64,000 bases of DNA, taken from contig JACGWO010000003.1 in NCBI GenBank assembly GCA_034509735.1, positions 37,160,466-37,224,465 on the forward strand, given 5' to 3'. The position numbers were made by a program, and so were the translations under genes. Position 1 is the first letter of the stretch. Every line of letters starts with the position of its first letter. The notes beneath the pieces are model-generated. The model did not search any database. It was not told the origin of the DNA and saw nothing but the letters and a program-made list of their open reading frames with translations. Origin of the DNA: Sesamum alatum. Taxonomy: Eukaryota; Streptophyta; Magnoliopsida; Lamiales; Pedaliaceae. Shown in pieces: positions 62,246-64,000 of the stretch.

Positions 62246-62499
62246 TGATGTATATGATAGCAATAATTGTCTACTCACAAGGGTATAAGAGTAATTTTCT
62301 TATGTACGTCACACAATAAATATATACACTCTATCACACCATAAAATTACCAACATCACTATAAATACCCCCATATATTATATTTTAATGGAGGACTATT
62401 CATGATTTGACTAGACATTCATACATAATTCTCTCTCTAGAAAAACGAGACTTGGTAATTTTTCCATTTATTCCTTCATTCAAACCCACAACCACATCA
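62246..62499 (+). mobile_element. 5' LTR of a Ty3/gypsy retrotransposon
   Basis: 254 bp starting TGATG and ending CATCA (inverted 5-bp ends). A TATA-like ACTATAAATACCCC lies near 62360. Immediately after comes TTGGTGCCGTCTGTGGGA (62500-62517), the primer-binding region motif common in plant Ty3/gypsy elements. The 3' LTR is not in the window. Confidence 0.75.
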
Positions 62500-62575
62500 T
62501 TGGTGCCGTCTGTGGGAAATCATTACCTCGGCATTGAGAATGCAAACCAGGTCTCGAACTCGTGATGTTTAGGGG

Positions 62576-64000
62576 ATGGATGTTTCCTTACCATCCCGTG
62601 GCCAAGAGTCACCCTCCGAACAAGCCCCACCACAAGGAGTGACCCCCTTACCTTGTGAGCAAGTCCCGCTGAATGGTATAGCCCTACCACCCCGTGGCCA
62701 AGAGTCAACCCCTAAACAAGCCTCACCGCAGAAAGTGACCCCCTCACCCCATGAGCAGGCACCACCTCCACCCCGGAGGGAATCACCCCCACCAAGTGTT
62801 CCACCCCAACAGACGATGATCCAATTAACGCATGAGACCTTACTAGCAATAATCCATGATGCTCCAATCGAGCGGCCGCGTAGGCGATAGCTTAATTTAC
62901 GACTAATCACCCCATGAACCCGCCCCCTCATTCTCCTCATTGAAGTTGGGAAAAGTCCTCAGCTCCCGAGGGGAATGAGTAGAGACGGGAAGAGGTGAAT
63001 AACAGGGTCTCTAGCCCGGAGATCGCCGAGGACCAGGATCAACTCCCCCCGCAATCAAGGCCATGGAACCTATATTTTCAAAGGGAGTAGAGGACCCTTA
63101 TTTTTCCTTAGCCGTCCTTCAAGGTGTAGCCCTTTCTGCTCGACAACCCTAGCCGAGGCACGTTCGGCGGGTGTGAAAGTGTCAAACCTTGCGGAATACC
63201 ATGAGATGGGAGACCCGCAAGAGCACTTAGACAAATTTTATGCTAAGATTGACTGGTATGATTTTAGTGATGCCACCTACTGCAAGGTCTTCCGCACTAT
63301 GCTTTCAGAGCATGCTCTATCTTGGTCCATTGGTCCAATCAACTGCCCCTTGGAACTATCTCCAGCCTCGAGCAGCTGACCCAATGTTCTTTGCATTACT
63401 TCTCCATGAAGAAGAAAGTCCCAAAAACGGCGCATACTTTTTTACCATTAGCCATGATGGAAGAGAGTCGTTGAGGGATTACGTTTAGAGGTTCGTGAAA
63501 GCCGTGCATGAGGTACCCCACGTCAACCATGAGCTGTTAGCTAGCATTATCCAACAAAATCTGCTTCCGGGAAGGTTCAAAGAGTCAATAGCTAGAAAAC
63601 CCCCTGGCACTTTGGAAGACTTACTTCTACGATCACAAAAGTACATCCGAATCGAGGACTCCAAAGTGGCTAATCCTACCCTCAATGTCAAGAGGAAGGG
63701 TAGGGCGGAAGAAAATGAGCCGAGGAAGAAGGAGGAACTCGAGCATGTTCCCCACTAGATTTATGCACTACAAACCCCCTTAACGCCCCCAAAGGAGAAA
63801 TTTTAGTGGTGGCGGAACAACAAGGGTTGATCGATTAGTGACTGGGGAAAATGAAATACAACCCCAAGAGGTTCAAATCGGACAAGTACTGGCGTTTTCA
63901 TCGGGATAGCGGACATACGTCGGAGGAATGCCATTACCTCCAATATGGGATAGAGAAATTGATCCAGCGGGGACACTTGAAGGAGTATGTCAATCAGTAT
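62576..64000 (+). pseudogene. Ty3/gypsy gag region, frameshifted, running off the window
   Basis: An ORF at 62576-62890 is Pro/Ser/Gln-rich with repeats of the type P(R/H)GQES-P-QA-PPQ-V-P. It is followed by a gag-like region at 63173-63379 (DPQEHLDKFYAKIDWYDFSD) and, in other frames, SLRDYV then RFVKAVHEVPHVNHELLASI and FKESIARKPPGTLEDLLLRS. Near the right edge is a retroviral-type zinc knuckle context: YWRFHRDSGHTSEECHYLQY. Order and motifs are those of plant Ty3/gypsy gag. At least three frame breaks and an in-frame stop (after DYV at 63486) show it is not autonomous. Confidence 0.8.

Overview
This 64 kb window is AT-rich plant nuclear DNA, almost certainly from a eudicot. Every recognisable gene is split by GT-AG introns and matches a single-copy-type gene known from Arabidopsis. 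The spaces between genes are full of plant transposon debris: Ty3/gypsy, LINE, tRNA-derived SINEs, hAT, CACTA and foldback MITEs. An asterid such as a Lamiales species is my guess from the protein flavour only; nothing in the sequence proves it.

The first half is an ordinary gene neighbourhood. FIP2-like BTB/pentapeptide protein (-, 1330-8783, 11 coding exons). HSP90 co-chaperone p23 (-, 10895-13344, 6 coding exons). Golgi Qb-SNARE membrin (+, 16237-19356, 4 exons). MANNAN SYNTHESIS-RELATED O-fucosyltransferase-like protein (-, 20183-23578, 6 exons). A 7.4 kb gene-poor block follows (23.6-31.0 kb), with a CACTA MITE, a solo LTR, two foldback elements and a SINE nested in an older repeat. Next come a plant intracellular Ras-group LRR protein (PIRL; +, 31039-32663) and a convergent Nopp140/SRP40-type nucleolar protein (-, 33372-38162, 7 exons). 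All exon chains given below were rebuilt by hand from splice signals; their reading frames close without breaks and their lengths fit the families.

The second half is repeat-dominated. It holds a degenerate LINE (38.6-39.3 kb), a small unrecognised hydrophilic protein gene with seed-type promoter motifs (+, 40789-41016), foldback MITEs, an AT-rich tandem array ending at a G-rich island, and the gene for cytosolic ribosomal protein uL30/L7 (+, 46123-47396), which has a textbook ribosomal-protein promoter and a 5'UTR intron.

The most interesting accessory block is 47.7-58.2 kb. Two nearly identical genes for a secreted ten-cysteine defensin-like peptide (50052-50586 and 57110-57746) lie in a segmental duplication that also carries LINE and foldback sequence. 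A third copy survives only as promoter DNA (52.85-52.98 kb), cut off by the tail of a LINE. The LINE before gene B is itself split by a 1.2 kb hAT element with a perfect 8-bp target duplication. A CACTA-type insertion lies upstream of gene A only. The window ends in a broken Ty3/gypsy element (LTR, primer-binding region, gag).

The genes do not form a pathway; they are independent housekeeping genes plus a small defence/signalling-peptide cluster. I found no convincing evidence of an entirely new system. The best candidates for novelty are the repeat-driven defensin-like cluster and the unrecognised small gene at 40.8 kb.
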